Below are positions 1 through 8,332 of a stretch of DNA of 64,000 nucleotides, one piece after another. Each line of letters starts with the position of its first letter. Within the stretch, counting starts at the first letter, position 1. Origin of the DNA: Fibrobacterota bacterium (GTDB taxonomy: Bacteria > Fibrobacterota > Chitinivibrionia > Chitinivibrionales > Chitinispirillaceae); contig JAEYNR010000008.1 of the NCBI GenBank assembly GCA_023412475.1, forward strand, positions 1 to 64,000. Direction: 5' to 3'. The position numbers and the translations under genes are program-made. The notes below the pieces were generated by a model. It made no database searches. It saw nothing but the letters and a program-made list of their open reading frames with translations, and was not told the origin of the DNA.

Positions 1-535
1 TGACCGGCCAGCTCCCCTTGTTCGGTTACCCTTACAAGAGTGGCCGTCTCTACATGCCATATAAGCAATTAACATGGATAGATCCTTTCATCTATCAAGA
101 ATGGCCAGTTCGACTGGCACACCTGAGCCGCAGATCAAGAAAGAATCTTTTTTTATTCCCTAGTCTTCAATATAAAATGTCTTCCTCGACATAGTACAAT
201 TGGCATCTATAGAACGGCCACACTCTGTGCCTTTGCAATTTCGGCTCTCCACCGTACTTGGATACCAGGGAAGGCGGGCTTAAGACAATCCTGTTTCTTA
301 TCCGTGTTCAAGGATATCCTCACGCAGTGCACTAGGTTAAAACGCTTTGGGTTTTTGGAAAGAGCACCTTTTTTAATTGCTATGATATAATATTCAGTTA
401 TATTATAGTCGATTTACCATGTCGGTTGACATCAAAACCAAAAATGTACATGGTACAATACAGACAATCATCAGGGTTTTTTAATTCTGCTTCGCTGGTA
501 TCATAACAGATAAACACTATATGAAAGGAATGATT
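1..535. other. Left-edge region without a supported gene
   Basis: Frame 3 of the + strand is open from the window edge to a TAG at 192-194 (63 codons) and could be the tail of a gene that begins outside the window. I do not recognise the peptide and coding potential is uncertain. Just upstream of the first gene there is a TTGACA hexamer at 426-431 and a TACAAT at 454-459, but the 22-base spacing is too long for a standard sigma-70 promoter. Two small inverted repeats lie there: ATGTC/GACAT around 419-432 and TGTAC/GTACA around 445-457. Nothing else is evident. Confidence 0.3.
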
Positions 536-811
536 ATGAAACGTTTTAATTTAAAGTGGGCTATAATTTTTCCATTATTGATTACGAGTGCGTCTTTTCC
601 GCAGAGCTCCTCAATAACAGGTGATAATTTAGAGTTGGAGATAGGCAAGAGGGGAAAATATGAATCACAATTTAAAAATACAAGGACATTGTTTACGGTA
701 GGGTCTGTAATGACATTTGCTGGCTTATTTTGTTTTGTATCCGGTACAAGTGATTTGGTTTTGCCTTTAGGTGGCACACTCTTTAGCATTGGTCATGCAG
801 GTTTGATATAA
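536..811 (+). CDS. N-terminal part of a frame-split secreted protein with paired hydrophobic helices
   Basis: ATG at 536 is chosen because AAAGGA at 524-529 sits six bases upstream; an in-frame ATG at 521 lacks such a site. The product starts with a signal peptide (KRFNLKWAIIFPLLITSASF) and then has a short charged linker and a glycine-rich hydrophobic pair of helices (about residues 50-90). It terminates at 811. The frame used by the next gene is open back to 787 and reads ITGISVSKMKR across the junction, a natural continuation after the second helix. I therefore think 536-1164 was one gene interrupted by a one- or two-base slip near the TATA run at 806-810. No family is recognised; function is unknown. 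Confidence 0.6.
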   Translation: MKRFNLKWAIIFPLLITSASFPQSSSITGDNLELEIGKRGKYESQFKNTRTLFTVGSVMTFAGLFCFVSGTSDLVLPLGGTLFSIGHAGLI

Positions 812-831
812 CAGGGATAAGTGTATCAAAG

Positions 832-1164
832 ATGAAAAGGATTACTATTGAAGCAAATGGGAAAGATGAATATTCATGGGCCCCAAAATCGGGCTGGGTT
901 CATTATGTCAGCGGATGGGGAGTAATTGCAGCGGCAATACCTGTAATGATAATTGGTATACAAAATGATTTATCACCAATGATCATTGGCGGTATTGCCG
1001 GTTCTGGATTGGGAGAAGTCCTGCATGTTATAAGCTGGTTTAAGTTTAATCAGCAGAAGAAATATTGGAATAATAAATTTGATCAATTAAGTTTTTCGCC
1101 GAGGCTATTATTTGATGAAAATAAAAATTGTCTGTTAGGCATCAATTTTCAATATAACTTTTAA
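832..1164 (+). CDS. C-terminal part of the same frame-split envelope protein
   Basis: This 110-codon frame has no signal peptide and only a weak ribosome site before its ATG at 832. It contains a second glycine-rich hydrophobic pair (about residues 28-68) followed by a polar stretch. It ends in alternating residues with a terminal phenylalanine (GINFQYNF), the kind of C-terminus seen in outer-membrane strands. The absence of its own export signal and the open frame upstream to 787 support its being the distal half of the gene that begins at 536. Whether the split is real or a sequencing error cannot be told from the sequence. Function is unknown. Confidence 0.5.
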   Translation: MKRITIEANGKDEYSWAPKSGWVHYVSGWGVIAAAIPVMIIGIQNDLSPMIIGGIAGSGLGEVLHVISWFKFNQQKKYWNNKFDQLSFSPRLLFDENKNCLLGINFQYNF

Positions 1165-1179
1165 AATTGGAGATTAATG

Positions 1180-1656
1180 ATGAAAAAGCTTACATTAATT
1201 CTTATCATTTTTGGATATGTCTATAGTGCAGACATTCCTTTGCAAAAGATTACCCTTGTAGAAAAAAGTACATCGATTGATCTTTACAGCCCGTTTCATT
1301 TAGTGTATAAGCAGAAATTTTATTATGGAGACAGCCATATAGAAGAAAGGTTGGGATTTATGGGAAAATCTATTGGTAAATATACAAGGCAAGTCCCTGA
1401 ATCCTATTCGTATATTAAAAGGTATAAAGGACTAAAATTATCTGCATTAGGAATGCTTCTAACAGGAATCGGTCTTACTTCATTGGGTATTTACCAGGTT
1501 ACACAGAGGGATGAGCCGGGAAATGCACCACCATCATTTGTAGTAGGATTAGTTTTAAGCACATCATCGATAATTCCGAATCACATAAGCAAATTTATGA
1601 TAGAACCTGCAGTTGAAAAATATAACCGAAAAATTCAAACCAGCAGGAGATATTGA
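1180..1656 (+). CDS. Secreted protein of unknown function with a paired glycine-rich helix region
   Basis: ATG at 1180 is preferred over the ATG at 1177 because GGAG at 1169-1172 is then seven bases away. The N-terminus is a typical signal peptide (KKLTLILIIFGYVYSA). After about 85 polar residues come two closely spaced hydrophobic, glycine-rich segments (about residues 85-135), then an EKYNRK-type tail. The arrangement resembles the preceding split gene and the C-terminal part of the protein at 4959-5786, suggesting one structural theme in neighbouring envelope proteins. It lies 15 bases after the previous frame, probably in the same transcript. No known family is recognised. Confidence 0.6.
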   Translation: MKKLTLILIIFGYVYSADIPLQKITLVEKSTSIDLYSPFHLVYKQKFYYGDSHIEERLGFMGKSIGKYTRQVPESYSYIKRYKGLKLSALGMLLTGIGLTSLGIYQVTQRDEPGNAPPSFVVGLVLSTSSIIPNHISKFMIEPAVEKYNRKIQTSRRY

Positions 1657-1766
1657 AAAGAAAAATGCATTATATTAGAAGATAATTAGTCGTTAAATGC
1701 TTTACAGTAAGTTGTGTCCGCAGTACTCTGAAAATTGCTTCCCCGGATAGTGCACAGGAGAGAAAA

Positions 1767-2717
1767 ATGACAAGCTTGCCCCCCCAAAAAAAATATGTTT
1801 CCAGATATTTCTTTTTAACTGCATTATTATTCATTACTGGTTGCAATGAATACTATTTACAGCATGCGTCGATTCTTACGATTCGAAAAGCTCCTACAAT
1901 AACTACAACTCAAAGAAATAACGGGTTTATTGATATAGAAATCTCGGGAGCTTATTCAAGAGAGAAAACCGCTACGTATAATCAGGGCAACCATACTGAG
2001 TATGTATCTGCTGATGGAGAATTCGATTATGATTGTGCATCAAATCCTGACTGTAATGATACACTTGTGAATAATATTCCTTTTCGCGGCGATAATATCG
2101 AAATAAGAACAACTCAATGGAACGCGAATTTGCAACTTTCATTAGTTCCTTTCTATTTAAAAAAGAAATATAAAACTTATAGGCTTAGGATTTTGGCTGA
2201 AGCACAATATGGCAGGTATGGTAATACAGATTTCTGGAATTTTAAGTTTGGACCTACCTGCAGTTTTATTAGAGACCACTTTGCAATTCATCCAAAAATC
2301 ATTTTAGGTTACTCAATAGTAGATGGAAAATACTATGAATTAATTAAAAGCAAAGTTGAGCATGGGGGTCTATTTTTTGATAGCACTTATTACACTTATA
2401 CCTGGAGAGCTGACTCAGGGGCTTTTTATAATTCCCGCAGAATTTGTATTGAGAGTGGAGCTACTATTGAGTGGCGGATGAATGAAACATTTTCTATTCT
2501 AAGTGATATAAGTTTTACTTACCAACACTTATTTACATATGATGGTGATGTTATAAACATGGATTATACAGAGTTCTCCCCTGCGATCAAATTGAGTGCT
2601 TCAAAATATTTGACAATTATTGCAGGTGTTTCTTTACCACACAATTTCAGTATGAATTCTCAGCTACCTATACAAGGTTTTTCTAAAATTCATTTCTCTG
2701 CTGGTACACTGAGGTAG
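1767..2717 (+). CDS. Putative outer-membrane lipoprotein with beta-rich body
   Basis: The product has 316 residues. A signal peptide ends in the lipobox FITGC, with the acylated cysteine predicted at residue 26. The mature part is rich in alternating polar and aromatic residues (for example around residues 105-140, 160-190 and 230-300), suggesting a beta-barrel or beta-sandwich in the outer membrane. A cysteine-containing insert (CASNPDC, about residues 90-96) may form a loop disulfide. AGGAGA about nine bases before the ATG gives a good ribosome site. It follows the small secreted proteins on the same strand after 110 bases. I do not recognise a specific family. Confidence 0.6.
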   Translation: MTSLPPQKKYVSRYFFLTALLFITGCNEYYLQHASILTIRKAPTITTTQRNNGFIDIEISGAYSREKTATYNQGNHTEYVSADGEFDYDCASNPDCNDTLVNNIPFRGDNIEIRTTQWNANLQLSLVPFYLKKKYKTYRLRILAEAQYGRYGNTDFWNFKFGPTCSFIRDHFAIHPKIILGYSIVDGKYYELIKSKVEHGGLFFDSTYYTYTWRADSGAFYNSRRICIESGATIEWRMNETFSILSDISFTYQHLFTYDGDVINMDYTEFSPAIKLSASKYLTIIAGVSLPHNFSMNSQLPIQGFSKIHFSAGTLR

Positions 2718-2925
2718 AGAAAAAGAAAATGAGAACCTGGGCGCATATAGGGTCAGAAGATCTTCTGCCCAACCGACCTATGCTAATCTCCCTTTTGGCT
2801 GCTTGTGAATACTTCTTCAAAACATTTTTTCGGCCATCAGTCTTGAAAAAACTCTTCAAAGGCCCATTTTTCTCATTCAGTTTAGCAAAAAACTCGTTTA
2901 AAAGGTCAAAAACAGATTTTCTCAT
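2683..2925 (-). pseudogene. Possible transposase-like remnant
   Basis: The minus strand has an 80-codon frame whose first 45 residues (RKSVFDLLNEFFAKLNEKNG and following KTDGRK, VLKKYSQAAK) look like the lysine-rich N-terminus of a transposase. The rest reads as unrelated hydrophobic sequence running into the end of the preceding gene. The frame overlaps the 3' end of the lipoprotein gene, so at most the part from about 2720 to 2925 could be a genuine remnant. No terminal inverted repeats or target duplication were found. This is a weak call; the opposite strand is also open here (2729-2959) but reads as a shadow. Confidence 0.2.
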
Positions 2926-3149
2926 TGTAGAAAAGTGCTACTATAGTTTTCAAAAATGAAATGGTTCTGTCATAAACAAACTCTGGTCGATTGTCGGGAA
3001 CTGCTCTGGATCAATAAGTAGCAGACTTTAAAAAAGACAGTTTAGATTTAATTATTGAATTTTTGTCTTTGGCACAAAAACTGCTATGTCTGTTACGTTT
3101 TTTTATTTTCGTTCAAAAGGAAAAATTCTGAAGAGGAGCAGTTAAAAAA

Positions 3150-4238
3150 ATGCCTACCGCAGCAGTTTTAATCTCCAGACAACCGATACAACCAACTGCA
3201 AGCACATCCTGGGTACAAGCGACTCAGCAAGCGGTCCGCTGGCTTGGTCAAAGGGGCTATTCAGTTTTGACTTCTGATGGGATGCAGACCTTTGAGATGG
3301 TGTTATACTGGTGTATAAAATATCATGTAAATCAGATTATAGTGCTTTGTGCACCTGATATGCATCATTTTATAATCCGTTATTTGTGGGTAAAACGCCA
3401 GTTTGATTGTTTTAACTGTAATTCGGTTTTTATTCCTCTTGTCAATGGCTCCAAAAAGAACTTACTTTCATTGCGGGATCGATATATCGTGGAAAATGCG
3501 GATCTATTGCTTCCTGTTTCCATAAGAAAAAATGGTGAGATGGCAAAAATGCTTGAGGCATGTAAAAAAAACAAACAGGCTATTGACAGGAGATTTCAGA
3601 TAACTTATGAGCACCGATTATTGCAGCTAAAGTACGCTATCAAGAAGGAGAAGATCGGTGAATCTGTTAAATCGTTGAGAGAGGAGTATGTTATTCACTG
3701 GACCCGTTCCAGCTCCTATGCCTGGCCCGGAGAGCGTTTACAGAGTTACTATACTGCGATAAGTGCCTGCGATGTCTATCCGCGAAATGCCTTTCTTACT
3801 TTGCAAAATATTATTTGTACTAAAACAATAAAGGCTTCCTCCAGACACATGTCCCGCAATGTCAAAGTGGTGTCATTCACCGGACATTCGCCTCTGCATT
3901 TTTCTTCATTGATGAAGTGGCGTCCGCGGTATAAAGAAATGTCATTTGAACCGTATGGAATCGGAATCAAAAAAAAGGCAGCGTTAAAATTTGGGATCAG
4001 ACCGGTGATATATCAAAAAAAATACTGGAACAGCACCGGCGGTGAAATATGGTTGAAACATACATATGGTAAATTATCTTGGTGGCCTGATGAAGACGAA
4101 TACCGGTATCCTGGCGACCTGGATCTTTCCCTTTTTTCACCTGAGAAGCTAATCTGTTTTTGTTTAGTTGAAAAGGAGGCAGAGATTATTGAGCGGAAAT
4201 ATGGAATCAAGGCTGTAGCTTTTTATGAGGAGGGGTGA
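3150..4238 (+). CDS. SLOG-like domain fused to AbiGi/ADP-ribosyltransferase-like domain, uncharacterised
   Basis: A soluble 362-residue protein, no signal peptide; GAGGAG at 3133-3138 precedes the ATG. Residues 1-135 look like a SLOG (DprA/LOG-type) Rossmann fold: strand AVLISR, helix, strand SVLTSDGM with E49, strand QIIVL, strand SVFIPLV, then an RD..I...AD motif (109-118) and LLPVSIRKNG. Residues 181-362 contain HWTR (183-186), WPGE (192-195), a PRNAFLTLQNII helix, VSFT (241-244), MKWRPRY, FEPYGIGIKK (266-275), GIRPVIY and EDEYR (315-319). That order resembles AbiGi-type and DarT-like ADP-ribosyltransferase folds. By inference it could be a sensor-effector in defence or stress. No partner gene is obvious; an SdpI-like membrane protein follows 190 bases later. 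The family assignment is from memory of motifs, not a search. Confidence 0.5.
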   Translation: MPTAAVLISRQPIQPTASTSWVQATQQAVRWLGQRGYSVLTSDGMQTFEMVLYWCIKYHVNQIIVLCAPDMHHFIIRYLWVKRQFDCFNCNSVFIPLVNGSKKNLLSLRDRYIVENADLLLPVSIRKNGEMAKMLEACKKNKQAIDRRFQITYEHRLLQLKYAIKKEKIGESVKSLREEYVIHWTRSSSYAWPGERLQSYYTAISACDVYPRNAFLTLQNIICTKTIKASSRHMSRNVKVVSFTGHSPLHFSSLMKWRPRYKEMSFEPYGIGIKKKAALKFGIRPVIYQKKYWNSTGGEIWLKHTYGKLSWWPDEDEYRYPGDLDLSLFSPEKLICFCLVEKEAEIIERKYGIKAVAFYEEG

Positions 4239-4428
4239 GAAGCAAACTGAAGCTAATGAGGAACGCTCCCGGCACTGTTATTGCGCTCTCTTGGTTAATA
4301 AACCCGTTTTGCCCTTGTTTAATATCGTTTAATTTGTTAAAATGTCAAATTAGTGAGCTTAAGCTTAGATTCGTCCCACTAAATTAGAAGAGACGTTTAG
4401 TGGAGAACCTCTATTAAGGAGGGTGATT

Positions 4429-4770
4429 ATGCTGGATTTCTCATTAAGGTATCTTTTCCTTTCAATAATGACTCTTATACTGGCTTTGCCGCTTTATTAC
4501 AGGTTAGTGCCACCAAATTTCCTGGTTGGATTCAAAGAGCGGAGGATTCTGAATAACAAAGCCGCCTGGTACGATATAAATAAGTTCTTTGGTCTGCAAA
4601 TAATGAAAGGCAGTTTATTTCTTGCAGTGCTTGGCCTGATAGCCCCTGTGCTAGCTATTGCTCTGTTAAACAGAGAATCTACTATTCTTGGGGTGTTGAT
4701 TATAATTTCATTATTTGCTGTATACACGACTAAAAAACATGCAGACCGTTATCTCTCTCATAATTTCTGA
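4429..4770 (+). CDS. SdpI/YhfL-family membrane protein
   Basis: A small membrane protein of 113 residues starting at ATG 4429, with AAGGAGG at 4416-4422 six bases upstream. It has an N-terminal helix, then the family signature PPNFLVGFKERR and an AWYDINKFFG segment corresponding to the P-N-x-x-x-G-x-R...W...N motif of SdpI proteins. Two further helices and a short charged tail follow. The founding member, Bacillus SdpI, protects against the SdpC toxin, but most relatives are uncharacterised, so an immunity role here is not established. It stands alone between the SLOG-like gene and the beta-helix protein. Confidence 0.7.
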   Translation: MLDFSLRYLFLSIMTLILALPLYYRLVPPNFLVGFKERRILNNKAAWYDINKFFGLQIMKGSLFLAVLGLIAPVLAIALLNRESTILGVLIIISLFAVYTTKKHADRYLSHNF

Positions 4771-4958
4771 ATAAGTGTTTTCAACAGGGTTCATGTGATT
4801 ACCCATCCCTGTGGAATCGTGACCGATTTTCTAATTTTAAGATTTCTCCCGTTTTATCATAATCTTTAATGGGTCCATTAACAAAGTGACCAAAGGCCTG
4901 ATTTTTGTCACTTTTTCCATATTTCTCGTCTTAAACAATTCAAATCCAGAGTTTTATA

Positions 4959-5786
4959 ATGAAATATTTGACTCTTTTATTAATTCTCCTTTTTACATTT
5001 TCTTCAACTGAATCCGCAGAATTTATCGGTGGTCAGATGAAAGGTTCGCTTTTTAAGGGAGATTACGTGGTCACTGAAACAATTCTGGTGATGGAGAATG
5101 AGAAATTGACTATTTGGCCAGGATGCAGATTATACTTTGAACAGTTTTGTGGGCTCAGGGTTTCGGGTGAGCTTTCATGTATTGGAAACTTTTCTGAACC
5201 GATTCTTTTAACCTCGATAAAAGCGATGGGTGATACAGAAGAGAGCTCCTCTGCTGAAGCATTCGACTGGAATGGTATGGAAATTGCAAGTGAAGCGAAA
5301 TCAGCAGAGTTTGCCTTTACCAAAATCAGTCACTGCACCTTTGGCATCCAGATAAAATCAAGAAATTCAATAATCGATTTAAATTATGTCACCTTTGATG
5401 ATATTGGATATTCCAGCCTCAGCCGGGAGACAAAACTGATTGATGTTAAACCAGATATCCCCTTTAGCATAACGTGGAAACCATATCATCGTGATCTGAG
5501 TGGTCATCAGTTTGAACCTGAACCCTTTAAGAGCGATCCTGAAAAAAGAAGAAGGCTGTTGATTATTCGCACTGGTTCCGGGGCTACAGCCTTTTGCGGC
5601 GGTTTGCTTCTTGTTGTAGGGTCGGTTATGGTCAACAGGGCCGCTAAACTCTACAATTCTCAAAAAGATCCTTCAGGAACAGAGTACTGCCGCAACTTAT
5701 TCTATAGAAACAGAAATCTTCAGTATACAGGGAGTGCTATACTGGCTGCAGGAATAACAGGTGCAGCGATTTCATTTTTATTCTGA
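4959..5786 (+). CDS. Secreted parallel beta-helix protein with C-terminal membrane helix pair
   Basis: The 275-residue product begins with a signal peptide (KYLTLLLILLFTFSSTESA). Residues about 22-150 read like right-handed parallel beta-helix turns: VVTETILVMENEKLTIWPGC, YFEQFCGLRVSGELSC, PILLTSI, WNGMEI, then TKISHCTFGIQIK and NYVTFDDIG. This is the lead-in typical of pectate-lyase-like surface proteins. After a polar linker with RRR at about 200 come two glycine-rich hydrophobic helices (about 206-224 and 255-274), separated by an AAKLYN-type segment, so the protein is probably membrane-anchored at its C-terminus. No catalytic residues can be assigned. The downstream gene starts 15 bases later and is probably co-transcribed. 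Confidence 0.6.
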   Translation: MKYLTLLLILLFTFSSTESAEFIGGQMKGSLFKGDYVVTETILVMENEKLTIWPGCRLYFEQFCGLRVSGELSCIGNFSEPILLTSIKAMGDTEESSSAEAFDWNGMEIASEAKSAEFAFTKISHCTFGIQIKSRNSIIDLNYVTFDDIGYSSLSRETKLIDVKPDIPFSITWKPYHRDLSGHQFEPEPFKSDPEKRRRLLIIRTGSGATAFCGGLLLVVGSVMVNRAAKLYNSQKDPSGTEYCRNLFYRNRNLQYTGSAILAAGITGAAISFLF

Positions 5787-5801
5787 AACGGTCTAAATGC
5801 T

Positions 5802-7628
5802 ATGGGAAAAAACTTTAAAGACATTACAGAATGCTTTTTGATATTCAGTGTTCTGTTAATCACTTGCTCAGATCTTCAATATTCTCCTTTCGACAGAGGC
5901 TATAGCGGGGATTACTCTTTCGGCCTGCAAATCAATAAAGAAACTCTATATCCATTCACACCTTATGTATTCCATTTTACATCCGGTGCCGATTCATACA
6001 TCGATTTCTCTTTTTATACAGATCCGCCTGGAGCTGTGGATTCCTTCTTTTTTGCCGCTTCCGGCTTTTTTAACAGAAGAAAATCCAGTGATTCTCTGGG
6101 GTTTTATTTTACCAGACCATTTTTCGGTAATCTCTTTATTACAGGTTTACAAAAAAATGAGTTATCGGATACTTTCCAAATAGAGCTTTCTGTAAATGAT
6201 CCTGCCAGAATTCAATACATCAGAGTAATTTCCAGCCCAGATACTATAAAGTCTTTTTTATTATTAGAAGATCAACTCTATTCTGCGCAAATTAATAATG
6301 TTATCTGGTTTGTGGATACAATTGCTATTGATACACTCTCAGTGAATGACACATGCTCCATTCCAGTTTATTCTCCGAAGGATCTAATACTTTCTGCCTG
6401 CTTATCCGACTGGAAAGGATATAACTTTTCTACTCCACCTTGTGTATCCAGCCAGCAATTCAAGCCGGGTATAAGGGTTACAGGGGCACTTAATCCGTTA
6501 ATTATCGGCGATTCAATTATTCTCTTACTGGCTCTTGACTCCTGCCAGGGAGATTCCGGAATTCTTATAATTGAAAGTCGTACTGACACCACTATTATCC
6601 CCTCAATTAATTTAATTGCACATAATGAATTATTCAGCGTAAAAATTGGCTTAGCGGACACACCGGGAATATTCCCTGTAAATATTATATATACAAATTC
6701 AGAAGGAATCACTTATAGGCATAGCCATTCTCTGACCATTGAGCCGGATTTCCGTAAAACAATTATTTCCGGGGTATCAACGGTTCCATCAGTAATTTAC
6801 GACAGGCAACAGGTTACACTTTCGGTTCATGTGGGTTTATCTACTTTGGGGAACACCTGTAACCGGTTTTACTGGAGTTTTGATGGAGGCTTTCAGTGGG
6901 ATACTGTTTGTGGAACACCAGAGATTACCTCCACCTTTATTGGAGATAGTCTTCATTTAGCGGTCTACTGTTCAGATACAGTTGGTTTTTTCAGTAATAT
7001 CTATAAGGTCAGTTTTCCTATAGAACCAGGCCTGCCTGTTGTAAAAGATGTAGTTACAACTGATCAGAAGCTTTATACCGGGAAACCATTCATGGTCAGA
7101 ATATGGGCAGAAGATAATCCGGGCGGAGTGATCGATTCTTTTAAAATCCAACTAATTGACTCATCTGGTGATTCGATGATTTGTATTTCTGATCAGAGCA
7201 GTTTAATTGTTACTACGGATTCCTCCGTTTTGGGAAATGTCCTTTTGAAGGCTCAGGTGAAAGATAGCTCGGGACTCTGGTCAGAACCGTTTGTCATGGG
7301 AGATACGTTGGAAATAAGCAGAGGTTTTCCCATTATTAATTCATTGAAATTTCTGGATACAGTTCGGCTTGCTCAACCAGCGCTGTTATTATTTGAAGCA
7401 ATCGATTATGATGGGATGCTGAGCATGGCGACAGTCATCTGGGATGAATCATTTACCGATACCATAAACTGCGGGGAAAGTCTCTTCTCAGAGGTATTCA
7501 GGTATACATTTCATACTTCGGGTAATGAGCAAAGGATGGTGAAGGTTAATATTACAGATAATAATGGGCTGATGACTAGTGATTCAATAATGGTTTTTGT
7601 TCATGATTTAAGCCCGGTAACTGAATAA
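5802..7628 (+). CDS. Secreted or lipid-anchored protein with Ig-like repeats
   Basis: The 608-residue product has an N-terminal hydrophobic segment followed by LLITCSD, a poor but possible lipobox (Thr before the Cys). The remainder is beta-rich. At least three stretches (about 330-430, 430-520 and 525-605) share the pattern of bacterial Ig-like or PKD-type domains: proline-rich strand, hydrophobic V-x-V strands, D..G turns and W or F near the domain end. No enzyme motif is visible. No convincing Shine-Dalgarno is present before ATG 5802, consistent with translational coupling to the beta-helix gene 15 bases upstream. A surface adhesive or structural role is inferred only from architecture. 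Confidence 0.55.
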   Translation: MGKNFKDITECFLIFSVLLITCSDLQYSPFDRGYSGDYSFGLQINKETLYPFTPYVFHFTSGADSYIDFSFYTDPPGAVDSFFFAASGFFNRRKSSDSLGFYFTRPFFGNLFITGLQKNELSDTFQIELSVNDPARIQYIRVISSPDTIKSFLLLEDQLYSAQINNVIWFVDTIAIDTLSVNDTCSIPVYSPKDLILSACLSDWKGYNFSTPPCVSSQQFKPGIRVTGALNPLIIGDSIILLLALDSCQGDSGILIIESRTDTTIIPSINLIAHNELFSVKIGLADTPGIFPVNIIYTNSEGITYRHSHSLTIEPDFRKTIISGVSTVPSVIYDRQQVTLSVHVGLSTLGNTCNRFYWSFDGGFQWDTVCGTPEITSTFIGDSLHLAVYCSDTVGFFSNIYKVSFPIEPGLPVVKDVVTTDQKLYTGKPFMVRIWAEDNPGGVIDSFKIQLIDSSGDSMICISDQSSLIVTTDSSVLGNVLLKAQVKDSSGLWSEPFVMGDTLEISRGFPIINSLKFLDTVRLAQPALLLFEAIDYDGMLSMATVIWDESFTDTINCGESLFSEVFRYTFHTSGNEQRMVKVNITDNNGLMTSDSIMVFVHDLSPVTE

Positions 7629-7801
7629 GCAGGCTCTACATACAAATAAAAGCACAAAATTCGAAACAAGAACAGAAAGTGGAAAAAAGGGCCACACTGA
7701 CAAACTTAACTTAGAGCCTTTTTCCCAGTTTTAGAAGCCTTAAGAAATCAAACGGTTAGATAAATAAATGAGCTAAAAACATTGATAACAATGCAATAAG
7801 T

Positions 7802-8332
7802 TTATCGGAATTGCTCAATAAAAGAGTCAATCCATTTTAGCTCGGCTTCCAGAAGAAAGATGGGTCTGGATGCGATAGCCAGTCTGTGAAATGGACACTT
7901 GGACTGTTGTAAGAATTTCAGCAGATCTTTATACCCATCGTTTTTTTCTTTTAATTGAGTTCTATACAAGCAAAGCGCATCCTTTGCTTTTTTTGGAGGA
8001 AGCAAGTCGCAATTATAGGTACCGATATCAATTTGCCATCTTAAATGTTCAGCATTGCTTAGAATTTTTTCTATTTTTTTGGTAAACTGGTTTTTTCCTA
8101 GTTCACTGATTGAATAGGGTTTTTTAAGAAAATTCTCTTCACTGTTGCTGTTATCTTGAATTACAAAGCCCCTGTTTTCCAGTTTTTTCAATAGTTCTGG
8201 TATTGAAGATGTGGAAATTTCAGTCCAGAAGTTCATGTCCCGGTATTGAATCTCCTGTTGTAACTGATGGGGATTCATGGGACCTTCAGAGAGTAGTCCT
8301 AAGAGTGCAGCCTCGGCATTTGTCAGTTCCAA
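7802..8332 (-). CDS. PadR-family transcriptional regulator
   Basis: I place the start at a TTG at 8332, because GGAG (complement of 8339-8342) lies six bases upstream and the protein then begins ELTNAEAALLGLLSEGPMNP, the classic PadR N-terminus. The open frame continues upstream to a GTG at 8407, but that stretch has no PadR character. The winged helix covers about residues 1-85, with recognition-helix features (YRDMNFWTEISTSSIPELLK) and a wing ending GFV. The C-terminal half is helical, as in PadR-s1 proteins, and mediates dimerisation. No efflux or metabolic target is adjacent; the gene is isolated between the Ig-like protein and trpS. Confidence 0.8.
   Translation of the reverse strand: MELTNAEAALLGLLSEGPMNPHQLQQEIQYRDMNFWTEISTSSIPELLKKLENRGFVIQDNSNSEENFLKKPYSISELGKNQFTKKIEKILSNAEHLRWQIDIGTYNCDLLPPKKAKDALCLYRTQLKEKNDGYKDLLKFLQQSKCPFHRLAIASRPIFLLEAELKWIDSFIEQFR

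Noticed and set aside
426..459. TTGACA ... TACAAT promoter before the first gene
   Set aside because: The spacer is 22 bases, too long for sigma-70.
2729..2959. 76-codon + strand frame
   Set aside because: It opposes the transposase-like minus frame, lacks a ribosome site and its composition (phenylalanine/serine-rich) looks like a shadow.
7681..7728. GGAAAAAAGG / CCTTTTTCC hairpin after the Ig-like gene
   Set aside because: Long loop, one bulge and no T run; not convincing as a terminator.
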